Shown here: positions 8,355 to 16,711 of the stretch, piece by piece
How the letters are laid out: every line of letters begins with the position of its first letter
Position numbering within the stretch: position 1 is the stretch's first letter
From: Bacilli bacterium
Lineage (GTDB): Bacteria > Bacillota_I > Bacilli_A > RFN20 > CAG-826
Direction of reading: 5' to 3'
DNA length: 64,000 nucleotides
Assembly: GCA_016296775.1 (NCBI GenBank)
Contig: JAEDIE010000003.1
Coordinates: 5,534-69,533 of the forward strand
Notes under the pieces: model-generated
The model's input: only the letters and a program-made list of their open reading frames with translations
The model's database searches: none
Told to the model about the DNA's origin: nothing
Made by a program: the position numbers and the translations under genes

Positions 8355-8471
8355 ATGAAAAAGTATAGATGCTTATTATGCGGAATCGAATTTGAAAGTG
8401 ATGAAGCAAATCCAGTTTGCCCAGTTTGTGGTGCAAGCGGAGAAGACGTTGTTGAGGTTGAGGAGGAATAA
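8355..8471 (+). CDS. 38-aa rubredoxin-like protein
   Basis: A short gene with a strong AGGAGG site 7 nt before its ATG, ending 2 nt before the rubrerythrin start. The product has YRCLLCG (Cys6, Cys9) and CPVCGASG (Cys22, Cys25), so two CxxC knuckles can hold one iron as in rubredoxin. It is shorter than a normal rubredoxin (about 52 aa); the connecting loop is trimmed to the form seen in rubrerythrin C-terminal domains. The tail is acidic (EDVVEVEEE). It probably passes electrons to the rubrerythrin (inference). Its Shine-Dalgarno, cysteine pattern and position make it a real gene. Confidence 0.82.
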   Translation: MKKYRCLLCGIEFESDEANPVCPVCGASGEDVVEVEEE

Positions 8472-8473
8472 TT

Positions 8474-9016
8474 ATGAAACCAGAATTAAAAGGAACCCAA
8501 ACAGAAAAGAACTTACAAACAGCATTTGCTGGTGAAAGTCAAGCTCGTAACAAATATACCTATTTTGCTAGCGTAGCTAAAAAAGAAGGCTATGAACAAA
8601 TTTCAGCCCTTTTCTTAGAAACAGCTGAAAATGAAAAAGAACACGCAAAAATGTGGTTCAAAGAATTAGGTGAACTTGGAAACACAGAAGCTAACTTACT
8701 TGCTGCTGCTGAAGGCGAAAACTATGAATGGACAGATATGTATGCTGGATTCGCTGAAGTAGCTGAAAAAGAAGGATTCAAAGAAATCGCAGCTAAATTT
8801 AGATTAGTTGGTGCAGTTGAAAAACATCATGAAGAAAGATATAGAGCTTTAAGAGCCACACTTCAAGAAGGTAAAACTTTTAAAGGTGAAAATGCACAAC
8901 AAGTTTGGAAATGCAGAAACTGTGGATTTATCTATGTTGGAAAAGATGCTCCAGAACTTTGCCCATGCTGTGCTCATCCAAGAGCATATTTTGAAAAATA
9001 TTCAAAAAATTATTAA
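8474..9016 (+). CDS. rbr: Rubrerythrin
   Basis: 180 aa, typical size. Rubrerythrin reduces hydrogen peroxide in anaerobes. Residues 1-140 form the ferritin-like diiron bundle: FAGESQARNKYTYFA, ENEKEHAK, and the second-half helices ending VEKHHEERYRAL supply the Glu and His ligands. The C-terminus is a rubredoxin domain, WKCRNCGFIYVG and CPCCAHP. The usual CPxCGxP is CPCCAHP here, giving an extra Cys, which is unusual but keeps the CxxC spacing. Ribosome site GAGGAGG lies just before the ATG, inside the end of the small rubredoxin gene, so the two are co-translated. Codon usage is richer in GC than its neighbours, as often seen in highly expressed genes. Confidence 0.95.
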   Translation: MKPELKGTQTEKNLQTAFAGESQARNKYTYFASVAKKEGYEQISALFLETAENEKEHAKMWFKELGELGNTEANLLAAAEGENYEWTDMYAGFAEVAEKEGFKEIAAKFRLVGAVEKHHEERYRALRATLQEGKTFKGENAQQVWKCRNCGFIYVGKDAPELCPCCAHPRAYFEKYSKNY

Positions 9017-9044
9017 TTATTAAATAAATAGGTTGGTGTTGTTT

Positions 9045-9917
9045 GTGTTGCGTAAAGTCGTTTTAGTTACGGATTCATGTTCCGATTTACCATTAAAGCT
9101 GGTTAATGACTTAGAAATTCACGTTATTCCAATGCATTTTGCATTTAATGGTGTAAGTTATTTAGATTTTCCTACTCATAAAGAAATGAGTGTGAATGAT
9201 TTTTATGACCGCTTAAGAAATAAGGAAGTAGCTATTACAAGCCAAGCAACAATAGAAGACTGTTTAAATGTAATTAGACCACTTGCTAATGAAGGAGATG
9301 ATATCATTTGTTTAGGGTTTTCTAGTGCTTTAAGTGGAACTGTTAACTCCATGAGATTGGTTGCTAACATGATTAAAGATGATTATCCAAACATTAACAT
9401 TACTGTTATTGATACTTTATCTGCTTCATTAGGAGAGGGTTTATATGTTTATTTAGTAGCTAAAAAGATTAAGGAAGGATATGATTTTTTCAAAGCTAGT
9501 GAATATGCATTAAGTTTACAAAATAAGATTCTCCATTATTTTACTGTTGATGATTTAGGTACACTTAAAAGAGGTGGAAGATTATCTGCTTCAAAAGCTT
9601 TCTTAGGATCAATTTTAAATTTAAAACCTATTCTTCATGTTGATACAAATGGAAGACTCGTTCCAATTGGTAAAAAGATTGGAAGAAAACAAAGTCTAAA
9701 TTGTTTAATCGAAGCTTTTAAAGAAAAATGTACTGATCCATCAATTATTTTTGTTTCTCATGGATCTTGTTATAAAGATGCTGAATATGTAAAGAATAAA
9801 ATCGTTGATTTATATCCAAGCATTAACGAAGTTGTAATTAGTGATATTGGTCCAGTTATTGGAGCTCATAGTGGTCCTGGCACCGTAGCTTTATTCTTTA
9901 TAGGAAAGGAGAGATAA
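9045..9917 (+). CDS. DegV family fatty acid-binding protein (FakB), paralogue 2
   Basis: About 290 aa. DegV fold with VVLVTDSCSDLP (start), TSQAT (about 62), GFSSALSGT (about 90), LGTLKRGGRLS (about 170) and the lipid-phosphate site SHGSC near the C-terminus, all normal for FakB. It is the most typical of the three paralogues. The start is uncertain: in-frame TTG 9033, GTG 9036, TTG 9039, GTG 9045 and TTG 9048 are all possible; with AGG at 9030-9032 as the only ribosome site and by comparison with other DegV N-termini, 9045 or 9048 fits best. It is followed directly (no gap) by yqeY. Confidence 0.85.
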   Translation: MLRKVVLVTDSCSDLPLKLVNDLEIHVIPMHFAFNGVSYLDFPTHKEMSVNDFYDRLRNKEVAITSQATIEDCLNVIRPLANEGDDIICLGFSSALSGTVNSMRLVANMIKDDYPNINITVIDTLSASLGEGLYVYLVAKKIKEGYDFFKASEYALSLQNKILHYFTVDDLGTLKRGGRLSASKAFLGSILNLKPILHVDTNGRLVPIGKKIGRKQSLNCLIEAFKEKCTDPSIIFVSHGSCYKDAEYVKNKIVDLYPSINEVVISDIGPVIGAHSGPGTVALFFIGKER

Positions 9918-10340
9918 ATGTTAATTGATACAATTAAAAAAGAAAACTTATTAGCTTTAAAAAATAAAGATGACAATAAAAGAGCAGTATTAAGCGTAAT
10001 TATTAATAAATACATGATTTTAGGTTATGAGGCAAAAGCTAAAAATATTGAATTAACTGATGCCGATTTACTTAATATTATGAAAAAAACTATAAAAGAA
10101 CTTGAAGAAGAGAGAAAAAGTTATAGTGATGCCCATAGGGAAGATAAAGTAAAAGATATTACTTATCAAATGGATATTGTTTCTTCTTACTTACCAAAAA
10201 TGATGAGCGAAGAAGAAATTAAAATTGTAATTTTATCTTTAAGTGATCGTTCAATCCCATCAGTTATGAAACATTTTAAGCAAAATTATAATGGTTTATG
10301 CGATATGGGTCTTGTAAATAAGGTCTTAAAAAGTTTATAA
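9918..10340 (+). CDS. yqeY: YqeY/GatB-C-terminal-like domain protein
   Basis: 140 aa, the usual YqeY length. The protein is an all-helical pair of domains like the tail of GatB and GlnRS. Recognisable elements are the opening LIDTIKKENLLALKNKD, the central KTIKELEEERKSY and DIVSSYLPKMMSEEEI. YqeY is thought to bind tRNA or assist aminoacylation, but its role is not established. ATG follows the DegV stop immediately, with GGAGAG upstream inside that gene. A tRNA-Trp gene lies 23 nt downstream, probably on the same transcript. Confidence 0.85.
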   Translation: MLIDTIKKENLLALKNKDDNKRAVLSVIINKYMILGYEAKAKNIELTDADLLNIMKKTIKELEEERKSYSDAHREDKVKDITYQMDIVSSYLPKMMSEEEIKIVILSLSDRSIPSVMKHFKQNYNGLCDMGLVNKVLKSL

Positions 10341-10363
10341 TTAAATACTTGCTTAAAACAAGT

Positions 10364-10437
10364 GGGGAAATAGTTCAATGGTAGAACAGCGGTCTCCAAA
10401 ACCGTTGATCTGGGTTCGACTCCTTGTTTCCCCGCCA
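10364..10437 (+). tRNA. trnW: tRNA-Trp (anticodon CCA), CCA end encoded
   Basis: 74 nt. Acceptor GGGGAAA pairs TTTCCCC, discriminator G, then encoded CCA. D arm GTTC-AATGGTA-GAAC; anticodon stem GCGGT/ACCGT with loop CTCCAAA, anticodon 10396-10398. The T stem CTGGG/CCTTG has one T-T mismatch and one G-T pair. An anticodon CCA reads only UGG. Confidence 0.95.
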
Positions 10438-10449
10438 ATATTAAAAGAT

Positions 10450-10476
10450 AGACAATTTAATTATTGTCTTTTTATT
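10450..10476 (+). terminator. Terminator after tRNA-Trp
   Basis: AGACAAT (10450-10456) and ATTGTCT (10463-10469) form a 7-bp stem with a 6-nt loop, followed by a T-rich tract. Confidence 0.75.
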
Positions 10477-10498
10477 TTGCTTTTTTATTAATATAATT

Positions 10499-10543
10499 GG
10501 GAAATCATATGGTTTTTTAAAATAAAACAAGAAAACTATATGA
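10499..10543 (+). repeat. Dispersed GGGAAAT repeat, copy A, with hairpin
   Basis: GGGAAATCATATGGTTTTTT starts at 10499. TCATATGGTTTT (10505-10516) pairs with AAAACTATATGA (10532-10543) over 12 bp with one G-T pair and a 15-nt loop. No T-run follows, so it is not a standard terminator. Confidence 0.6.
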
Positions 10544-10564
10544 ACTACATTATTAATAAGAGTT

Positions 10565-10584
10565 GGGAAATACATATGTTTTTG
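10565..10584 (+). repeat. Dispersed GGGAAAT repeat, copy B (diverged)
   Basis: GGGAAATACATATGTTTTTG resembles copy A located 66 nt upstream but lacks a pairing arm. Confidence 0.4.
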
Positions 10585-10723
10585 ATGTTGATGAATAATT
10601 TTAATTTTATATATTTTCTTATATTTAAATAATTAGGAGAGTTATAAATTGAATATAGATTTTTATTTGCCCTTTAATTTTAAAGTTTTATAGATGTAAT
10701 AAATATATTAATATATTTATAGT

Positions 10724-11587
10724 ATGAGGAAGATATTTAAAGTTTTAATAGTTTTTGGTTCAATTTTCGTTTTTGTTGGTGCAATAAGTTTAACTACTCA
10801 TTTAGTTTTAAAATATAAATATGACATTGATTGTATTCAAATTGGTATGGGTTTAAAACATATTGGAAAAGAAGTTAATGAAGATAAAACTTGTACAAAT
10901 AAGTTTGATGAAGAGGATAAAAATAAAGCAATTGACATCATTAACGCTTCAACCAATGATTTTATTCAAGATGATGAAAACAATAATGTTATTTTTGATT
11001 ACAATAATTTAGTTAATGAAATGAAAACTGTCATTGAACTTAATGATAAAGAAGTTGGTGCTATTTGTTCAGTTGTTTTAGAACAAGTTAAAAATGGTGA
11101 ATTTGATGTTGAAGATTTTACGTTTAATGTTGATTTAATTGAGATTACTTTTTCAAATTTAACTGAAAATAGCTGTGATTTATCATCAACATTTAAAATT
11201 GATGTATCTTCTTTTAAAGAAGAAATGAATGCTTTTCCACTAAGTATGGCTAAATCATTAGTACCAAATAGTATTTATTTATTTTCTACAATTACTGTTA
11301 ATAAAGGAGATCAACCATTTAGTTATTCTTTAGATTCTAAATCATTTAAGATCAATAGTTGTACTAACGAAGAAACAAAGTATTTATTAAGCATTACTAA
11401 TAGATTTTTAAATATTGGAACAAGCGATGATATTAATTTATTAATTGGTTCAACAATTGTAGATGGATTAATCGGAACTGAAGAAAATAAAGGATTGGCT
11501 TATTCGTTAAAAGATGTAGGGGCAACGGATTATAATTTCGTTTCAAAAAATGATGAAATATTATTTAGAGTTGAGAGGGATATATGA
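10724..11587 (+). CDS. Hypothetical membrane-anchored protein
   Basis: 287 aa, not recognised. One N-terminal hydrophobic segment (about residues 6-29) is followed by a soluble, mostly acidic domain predicted to lie outside the cell. Five cysteines (in DIDCIQ, KTCTNK, AICSVV, NSCDLS, NSCTNE) may form disulfides. There is no Shine-Dalgarno; -10-like TATATT lies just upstream of the ATG, so a leaderless start is possible. Its stop overlaps the aldo-keto reductase start (ATGA), so it is the first gene of the galM-galK operon. Any link to sugar uptake is speculation. Confidence 0.7.
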   Translation: MRKIFKVLIVFGSIFVFVGAISLTTHLVLKYKYDIDCIQIGMGLKHIGKEVNEDKTCTNKFDEEDKNKAIDIINASTNDFIQDDENNNVIFDYNNLVNEMKTVIELNDKEVGAICSVVLEQVKNGEFDVEDFTFNVDLIEITFSNLTENSCDLSSTFKIDVSSFKEEMNAFPLSMAKSLVPNSIYLFSTITVNKGDQPFSYSLDSKSFKINSCTNEETKYLLSITNRFLNIGTSDDINLLIGSTIVDGLIGTEENKGLAYSLKDVGATDYNFVSKNDEILFRVERDI

Positions 11588-12420
11588 GAAATTTTAAGTT
11601 AAGTGATGGTTATATAATTCCAAGCATTGGCTTAGGAACATTTAAATTAACTAATGATGAAGCATATAATTCTACATTAAATGCTTTAAAGATTGGTTAT
11701 AGATTAATTGACACTGCTAATGTTTATTTTGATGAAGAAGGTGTAGGTAGAGCTATTAAAGATTCAAATATTAATAGAGGAGATATATATTTAGAAACAA
11801 AAATATGGCCAACTTCATTCTTAGATAAAGAAGTAATACATAAAACATTAAAAAGATTACAAGTAGATTATTTAGACTTAGTATTGATTCATCAACCATG
11901 TGGAAATTATATTGAAGGATATAAAATACTTGAGAAAGCATATAAAAATAAAGAAATTAGATCAATTGGATTATCTAATTTCAATATAGAAGAAATAAAG
12001 GAAATATTAGCAATTTGTGAAGTTAGACCTGTCTTATTACAAGTTGAAAATCATCCATTTTGTCAAAATAAAAAATTGAAAGAATTTGCTGAAAAAGAAG
12101 GAATTATTCTTCAATCTTGGTTCCCATTTGGTGGAAAAGGAAATAATAGCGTATTAGATAACGAAGTCATTAAATCAATTGCAATTAAACATAAAAAGAC
12201 TACTTCCCAAGTTATATTAAGATGGAATATTCAAAATAACTATATTCCAGTTCCTGGATCAAGAAGTGAAGAACATATTAAAGAAAACTTTGATATATTT
12301 GACTTTGATTTAGATAAAGAGGATTTAAAATTATTAGATTCGTTAAATAAAGAAGAACCATTTCATAAAAGAAGTGAGGAATCTTTTAAAAGATATATGA
12401 CAATAAAAATAGAGGATTAA
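11584..12420 (+). CDS. Aldo/keto reductase
   Basis: 278 aa, normal for the NADPH-dependent AKR family, a cytosolic TIM barrel. The catalytic tetrad is visible: Asp43 and Tyr48 in LIDTANVYFDEEGVG, Lys73 in LETKIWP and His103 in LIHQP. GLSNF (about 130) and the cofactor-binding PVPGSRSEEHI (about 222-232) are also present. The closest usual annotation is 2,5-diketo-D-gluconate reductase-like; the true substrate is not shown. It overlaps the preceding gene by 4 nt and is 2 nt from galM, so a role in sugar or aldehyde reduction with the galactose genes is plausible. Confidence 0.9.
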   Translation: MRNFKLSDGYIIPSIGLGTFKLTNDEAYNSTLNALKIGYRLIDTANVYFDEEGVGRAIKDSNINRGDIYLETKIWPTSFLDKEVIHKTLKRLQVDYLDLVLIHQPCGNYIEGYKILEKAYKNKEIRSIGLSNFNIEEIKEILAICEVRPVLLQVENHPFCQNKKLKEFAEKEGIILQSWFPFGGKGNNSVLDNEVIKSIAIKHKKTTSQVILRWNIQNNYIPVPGSRSEEHIKENFDIFDFDLDKEDLKLLDSLNKEEPFHKRSEESFKRYMTIKIED

Positions 12421-12422
12421 TT

Positions 12423-13412
12423 ATGTACGAGATTAAAAATTTTAAAAAACATGTAGACATTATTAAAATTGATAATGGGTTAAATTTAAAAGCCACATTA
12501 TGTAATTTTGGAGCTGGAATTTATAGTTTATATTACGATGAAGATCCAATGGTTCTTGAATTGGAAGATATTGAATCCTATATGTATGCTCCTGGATATT
12601 TCAACAAAACATTAGGGTGTGTTGCTGGAAGAATTCCTTGTGATGGAGAGATTAATGGAAAAAAGTATAGTGTAAAACCTGTTAATGAAGGAAAAGACTT
12701 TGCTCTTCATGGAGGAGACTTTAAATCACTTTCTTTTAAACCTTGGAAATATGAAGTTAAAGAAAATGATAAGGAAATTAAGGTTATTTTTAAGATCAAA
12801 ACAAAAGATTTAGAAAATGGATTTATTGGAAGAGCATCAATTAAAATCATCTATGTTTTCTCTAAAATTAAGAATACTTTCAAAATTTTATTTAAAGCTA
12901 AAGCATTAGATGATACTTTATTAAATTTAAGTAACCATATCTATTGGTCATTTGCTAGAGATTTATCATTAGCAGAATATAAATTAAAAATGAACGCTGA
13001 TAGAGTTGCTTTAATGAGAGATGACCTTTTATTTACAGGAGTAGATGATGTTCCTGCTTATATTGATTTTAGAACATCAAGAAAAATTAAAGGAAGCAAT
13101 GATTTTATTAGAAAAAATATTAGTGTTGGTACAATCGATAATACATTCTTATTTGATTCTAAAGTTGGGAAAGCTACTTTAAAAAGTGATAAATATACAC
13201 TAAATATGAAAACAGATTATCCTGCTATGAATATTTATTTAGATAACTCATTAAGTGATGCAAAGTTCAATAATAGAAGTGATTTTGGATTAATGAGAGG
13301 TATTGCTCTTGAGCCTCAATTATTTGTTTTAGATCATGATCAAATTACTTTCTTAAAAGGTGATACATACAACTATAAAATTGAATATTCTTTAAAAAGA
13401 AACGAGAAATAA
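12423..13412 (+). CDS. galM: Aldose 1-epimerase (mutarotase)
   Basis: 329 aa. GalM interconverts alpha and beta anomers of galactose or glucose. AGRIPCDG and ALHGG (His near residue 96) form the first active-site region, SNHIYWS (His near 174) the acid, and IALEPQ (Glu near 297) the base, all as in the family. It sits between an aldo-keto reductase and galK, 1-2 nt from each, so it is in a galactose operon; the role follows from this context. No transporter or galT is in the operon. Confidence 0.9.
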   Translation: MYEIKNFKKHVDIIKIDNGLNLKATLCNFGAGIYSLYYDEDPMVLELEDIESYMYAPGYFNKTLGCVAGRIPCDGEINGKKYSVKPVNEGKDFALHGGDFKSLSFKPWKYEVKENDKEIKVIFKIKTKDLENGFIGRASIKIIYVFSKIKNTFKILFKAKALDDTLLNLSNHIYWSFARDLSLAEYKLKMNADRVALMRDDLLFTGVDDVPAYIDFRTSRKIKGSNDFIRKNISVGTIDNTFLFDSKVGKATLKSDKYTLNMKTDYPAMNIYLDNSLSDAKFNNRSDFGLMRGIALEPQLFVLDHDQITFLKGDTYNYKIEYSLKRNEK

Positions 13413-13413
13413 T

Positions 13414-14574
13414 ATGGAAAATTTAATTGATTCATTTAAAGGAGTATTTTCTATAACTCCAAATATTTATATTGATGCTGGTGGAAGATTTGAAATAATT
13501 GGAAATCATACAGACCATAATCATGGATTATGTATCGTTGCTAATTGTTCTTTAAGAGTTAAAGCCGTTTTAGTAAAAGATCCAAATGTTGTAGATATTA
13601 AATCAAAAGGTTACGAAAGATTTTCTTTTACTATTAAAGAATTAGATAACTATTCGGATTTTAGTAATAAAACCAAAGCTTTAGTAGCTGGAATTTTAAT
13701 TAAATTAAAAGAACAAGGATATAAAATTGGTGGATTTAAAGCTTATATTGAAAGTGATATTCCAGATGGTAGTGGAGTTTCTTCAAGTGCAGCTATTGAA
13801 TCTTTAATTGGTTATATTATTTCTTATCTTTATAACGATAAGAGTATTCCTGCTTTAGTTATTGCTAAAACTGGACAATTTAGTGAAAACAATTACTTTA
13901 ATAAACCTTGTGGATTATTAGATCAAATTGGTACATCTTTCTCTAATTGTAACTATATTGATTTTGAAAATATTAAATCACCTATTTTAGAGAATTTAGA
14001 GTTTAATTTACCACTTAATTTATATTTAGTTAAATCTCTTGGAGATCATTCTTCATTGACTCCTTTATATGCAAAAATTCCTTCAAGTATGAAAGAAGTT
14101 GCTAAATTATTAGATAATAAAGAAGTGCTTAGAGATGTAAAAGTTAAAGAAGATATTTATTCTTTAATTGATAAACTTGATATTCCTACTGATAGAAAAA
14201 ACATTGCAAAACATTTCTTTATTGAATGTGATAATGTTTTAATAGCTAAAGAAGCTATAAAAAATAATGATGTAGATTCTTTCTTAGAAGCTATTAGAAA
14301 GTCTCAATCTTCTAGTTTACATAATTTAAGGAACACATATGTTGAAGATGATGAATATTTAGATTCTCCTCAAGATATTATTGATAAAGTTGAAAAAGAA
14401 ATTGGAGAAGAAGGTGCTGTTAGAATCCATGGTGGAGGATTTAAAGGAACAGTATTAGTCTTCGTTAAAAATAATATTAAATCTAAATTTGAAGAGTATT
14501 TAGAGAAAAACTATAAAAATAGATACTATAAAGTTAACATTTCTAAACATTGTGTAAACTTTAAAGAAATATAA
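13414..14574 (+). CDS. galK: Galactokinase (GHMP family, variant motif)
   Basis: 386 aa, normal galactokinase length. The signature is GGRFEIIGNHTDHNHG (residues 23-38), whereas classical GalK has GRVNLIGEHTDYNGG; the Asp that binds galactose is kept, Glu is Asn and Tyr is His. The ATP loop is PDGSGVSSSAA (about 113-123), and the C-terminal GHMP motif is HGGGFKGT (about 339-346). The variant resembles a galactokinase-like branch seen in some Firmicutes, so phosphorylation of galactose is likely but not certain. A perfect terminator follows. galE is 3.4 kb downstream, and galT was not found in the window. Confidence 0.85.
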   Translation: MENLIDSFKGVFSITPNIYIDAGGRFEIIGNHTDHNHGLCIVANCSLRVKAVLVKDPNVVDIKSKGYERFSFTIKELDNYSDFSNKTKALVAGILIKLKEQGYKIGGFKAYIESDIPDGSGVSSSAAIESLIGYIISYLYNDKSIPALVIAKTGQFSENNYFNKPCGLLDQIGTSFSNCNYIDFENIKSPILENLEFNLPLNLYLVKSLGDHSSLTPLYAKIPSSMKEVAKLLDNKEVLRDVKVKEDIYSLIDKLDIPTDRKNIAKHFFIECDNVLIAKEAIKNNDVDSFLEAIRKSQSSSLHNLRNTYVEDDEYLDSPQDIIDKVEKEIGEEGAVRIHGGGFKGTVLVFVKNNIKSKFEEYLEKNYKNRYYKVNISKHCVNFKEI

Positions 14575-14576
14575 TT

Positions 14577-14602
14577 AAAAGAGCTCGTTACGAGCTCTTT
14601 TC
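14577..14602. terminator. Bidirectional terminator between galK and hpt
   Basis: AAAAGAGCTCG (14577-14587) and CGAGCTCTTTT (14591-14601) form a perfect 11-bp stem with loop TTA, with A-run and T-run on both sides, serving the convergent genes. Confidence 0.92.
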
Positions 14603-14620
14603 TTGTTAATTAATTTATGA

Positions 14621-15175
14621 TTATTTAGACATTTTGTCCCAGTATTCAATTTCTTCAACATCTGGAACAAAGATATAATTGTAGTTTCTAGCAAGTCCTT
14701 TATAATCAAGACCATAGCCAATTAAGAACTTATTATCTCTTAAAATATATCCATAATAATCAACATCAAAATCAACTCTTCTTAAAGCTTTTTTATCAAC
14801 TAAACAAGCAACACTAATTGATTTTGGTTGATATTTGATTTGAATATATTGTTTTAAGTAATTAATTGTTAAACCTGTATCAACAACATCTTCAATTAAA
14901 ACAACATCTTTGTTTTTAATATCTTCAGAAATATCTTTAGACAAATGAATAACACCAGTAGAGTTTGTACCTGAATAAGAACTAGCTTGCATAAAATCAA
15001 TTTTACAAACACCATCGTAGTATTTTAAAAGATCCATAAAAAATGGAGTAGCTCCATTTAATACACCAATAAAAACAGGAGCAGTCTCATTATCTTTAAA
15101 TCTATCTTTTAATTTAAGAGCAATTTCTTTACAAATTGTTTGAATATCTTCAGTTGATAAAATAATTTCTTTCAT
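14621..15175 (-). CDS. hpt: Hypoxanthine phosphoribosyltransferase
   Basis: 184 aa. It salvages hypoxanthine and guanine with PRPP. The PRPP-binding motif VVLIEDVVDTGLT (about 95-107) is complete, with GVLNGATPF (about 38-46) and the base-contacting YGLDYKGLARN near the C-terminus. The start at 15175 has GAGGTG 7 nt upstream; an in-frame ATG at 15190 would place that site inside the gene, so the longer form is rejected. Monocistronic, convergent with galK through a shared terminator. Confidence 0.93.
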   Translation of the reverse strand: MKEIILSTEDIQTICKEIALKLKDRFKDNETAPVFIGVLNGATPFFMDLLKYYDGVCKIDFMQASSYSGTNSTGVIHLSKDISEDIKNKDVVLIEDVVDTGLTINYLKQYIQIKYQPKSISVACLVDKKALRRVDFDVDYYGYILRDNKFLIGYGLDYKGLARNYNYIFVPDVEEIEYWDKMSK

Positions 15176-15279
15176 AGAATAACACCTCATTGTAATTATA
15201 AATAAAATTATTTATATGTCTTTATTATTAGTTAAAAATTAATATACGTTTAATAGAAAATTAATATATTTTTTATATA

Positions 15280-15303
15280 TTTGTTTATGTTAAAATAAAC
15301 AAA
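15280..15303 (+). promoter_or_regulatory. Inverted repeat over the -10 region before the zinc-ribbon gene
   Basis: TTTGTTTAT (15280-15288) and ATAAACAAA (15295-15303) are perfect 9-base complements separated by GTTAAA. The -10-like TAAAAT lies at the junction, so a repressor could block it. The binding factor is unknown. Confidence 0.4.
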
Positions 15304-15312
15304 GAGGTATTT

Positions 15313-15714
15313 ATGTTTTGTAGAAATTGTGGTAAAGAATTAAAAGCTGAATATAATGTTTGTCCAAATTGTGGATGTGTTATTAATAATGACAATATTC
15401 CTGCTAGCAAAGTTGATGTTACTTTAAAAAAAGAAAAGGTTTCAAGACCACCTATGTCAGCAATGGCAATAGTTGGTTTTGTTTTTGGAATTTTAGGATT
15501 TGAAAGTTGTGCGATTTTGTCGATTCCTGGTCTTATCCTTTCTATAATTGCCTTTAACCAAATTAAAAAGGGCGGCTATAGAGGAAAATCTTTTGCCCTT
15601 GCTGGAATAATTACAAGTGCTATTTCTTTAGGTTTATGGGTTATACTCTGGGCATTTTATATTGGATTACTTGGAACAATTTCAGCACCACAATACGCTT
15701 TATTTTTAGGATAA
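15313..15714 (+). CDS. Zinc-ribbon DUF4190-type membrane protein
   Basis: 133 aa. Residues 3-23 are a zinc ribbon (CRNCGKEL then CPNCG), followed by a linker and two or three membrane segments (about 48-85 and 95-125) with IIAFNQIKKGGYRGKSFALAGI, typical of DUF4190 proteins. Function unknown in the family; sensing or assembly at the membrane has been proposed for such ribbon-plus-membrane proteins. Ribosome site AAGAGG 6 nt before ATG. The next gene starts directly after the stop, so they form an operon. Confidence 0.8.
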   Translation: MFCRNCGKELKAEYNVCPNCGCVINNDNIPASKVDVTLKKEKVSRPPMSAMAIVGFVFGILGFESCAILSIPGLILSIIAFNQIKKGGYRGKSFALAGIITSAISLGLWVILWAFYIGLLGTISAPQYALFLG

Positions 15715-16542
15715 ATGAAAGAATTTTTTAAGAAATATAAAAAGAAATTATTACAAGCAGCAATTATTATTTCTGCTTTGGTTCTCATTGGTGTAGCTAT
15801 CTATTTTATATTAGATTATTTTAAAGTTACTGATGTTGAAAGATTGCAAGAATTAGTAAAAAGTTGTGGCGCTTGGGCCTGGATTGTTTTCTTGTTACTT
15901 CAAATTTTAGTAAGCCTTTTACTTTGTTTTGTACCAGCTAGTAATATGACATTTATAACAGTTGGTGTTCTTTGTTTTGGGGCCAACTGGCAAACATTTT
16001 TACTATGTTTTTCTGGAGTACTTATTTCTAGTGTTTTAATGGATTTAATGGGAAGATTTGGATTAAAGAAATTATTTGAAAAAATAATTGGTGAAGAGGA
16101 TATGATTAAAGCTGAACAACTTTTAAATAAGTATGGTAAAGCTTATATTCCATTATTTTATTTATTCCCTCTTTTCCCAGATGATGCAATTTGCTGTGTT
16201 GCCGGAAGTATTAAAGTGAATTTTTGGTATCATCTTGCTTCTATCATTATTTGTCGTGGAATTGGTGTAGCAACTATCGTTTTTGGAATTAGTATTCTTC
16301 CTGAAGAAGTAATTACATTTACTTCTACAAATATTTGGGATTATGTAGAAGTAGTTACAATTATTGCTTTCTGGGTTATTGTTGCTTTCTATCTTGCAAC
16401 GAAAGCTAACAAGTATTTTGAAAAGTTAAAAAGTAAACGCGATGAAAAAGAACGTCTTAAAGCTAAAGGAGAAGAAGAATCTCAAAAAATTGTTGAAATA
16501 GAAGAAGAAAACGACGAAGAAGACGATGAAGACGAATTATAA
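15715..16542 (+). CDS. TVP38/TMEM64 (VTT-domain) membrane protein
   Basis: 275 aa. The VTT/SNARE-associated domain covers about 45-210: FVPASNMTFITVGVL, the reentrant-loop region, and LFYLFPLFPDDAICCVAGS (normally RxxPxxPxxxxN) are present. Related DedA/TMEM64 proteins move or flip phospholipids in bacteria and eukaryotes, so a lipid scramblase or undecaprenyl-phosphate recycling role is plausible. An N-terminal membrane segment precedes it, and the last 45 residues are a charged tail rich in Lys then Glu/Asp. No ribosome site; it begins at the base after the previous stop. A large hairpin follows immediately. Confidence 0.83.
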   Translation: MKEFFKKYKKKLLQAAIIISALVLIGVAIYFILDYFKVTDVERLQELVKSCGAWAWIVFLLLQILVSLLLCFVPASNMTFITVGVLCFGANWQTFLLCFSGVLISSVLMDLMGRFGLKKLFEKIIGEEDMIKAEQLLNKYGKAYIPLFYLFPLFPDDAICCVAGSIKVNFWYHLASIIICRGIGVATIVFGISILPEEVITFTSTNIWDYVEVVTIIAFWVIVAFYLATKANKYFEKLKSKRDEKERLKAKGEEESQKIVEIEEENDEEDDEDEL

Positions 16543-16602
16543 AAAGAGATGGGAAATCGTATAGTTTTTTAAAAAATCATATGAAATACCAGCTCTTTTT
16601 TA
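16541..16602 (+). terminator. Long hairpin terminator containing repeat copy C
   Basis: AAAAAGAG and TGG (16541-16552) pair with CCA and CTCTTTTT (16589-16600) around one A/G mismatch, followed by T. Inside lies GGGAAATCGTATAGTTTTTT (16551-16570), the third copy of the dispersed repeat, whose own arms TCGTATAGTTTTTT and AAAAAATCATATGA fold on each other. Confidence 0.75.
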
Positions 16603-16711
16603 ATCCGAAACTTTAGCTATTTTTAAGTTTTCATTAAAAATAATAAATATTTATTAAATATTTATATTTTCTGACATATTTATTATAATATTTAAGATGA
16701 GAGGTATCGTT

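Larger units (their letters stand above)
10477..10723. other. AT-rich intergenic region with two copies of a short repeat
   Basis: No convincing gene. It holds two copies of the GGGAAAT repeat (10499 and 10565). A TTG at 10649 behind AGGAGAG (10635-10641) opens a 13-codon frame ending at 10693; a leader peptide or a gene remnant is possible but unsupported. Confidence 0.5.

Noticed and set aside
10649..10693. 13-codon frame with TTG start behind AGGAGAG
   Set aside because: Too short and without comparison; kept only as a remark in the intergenic entry.
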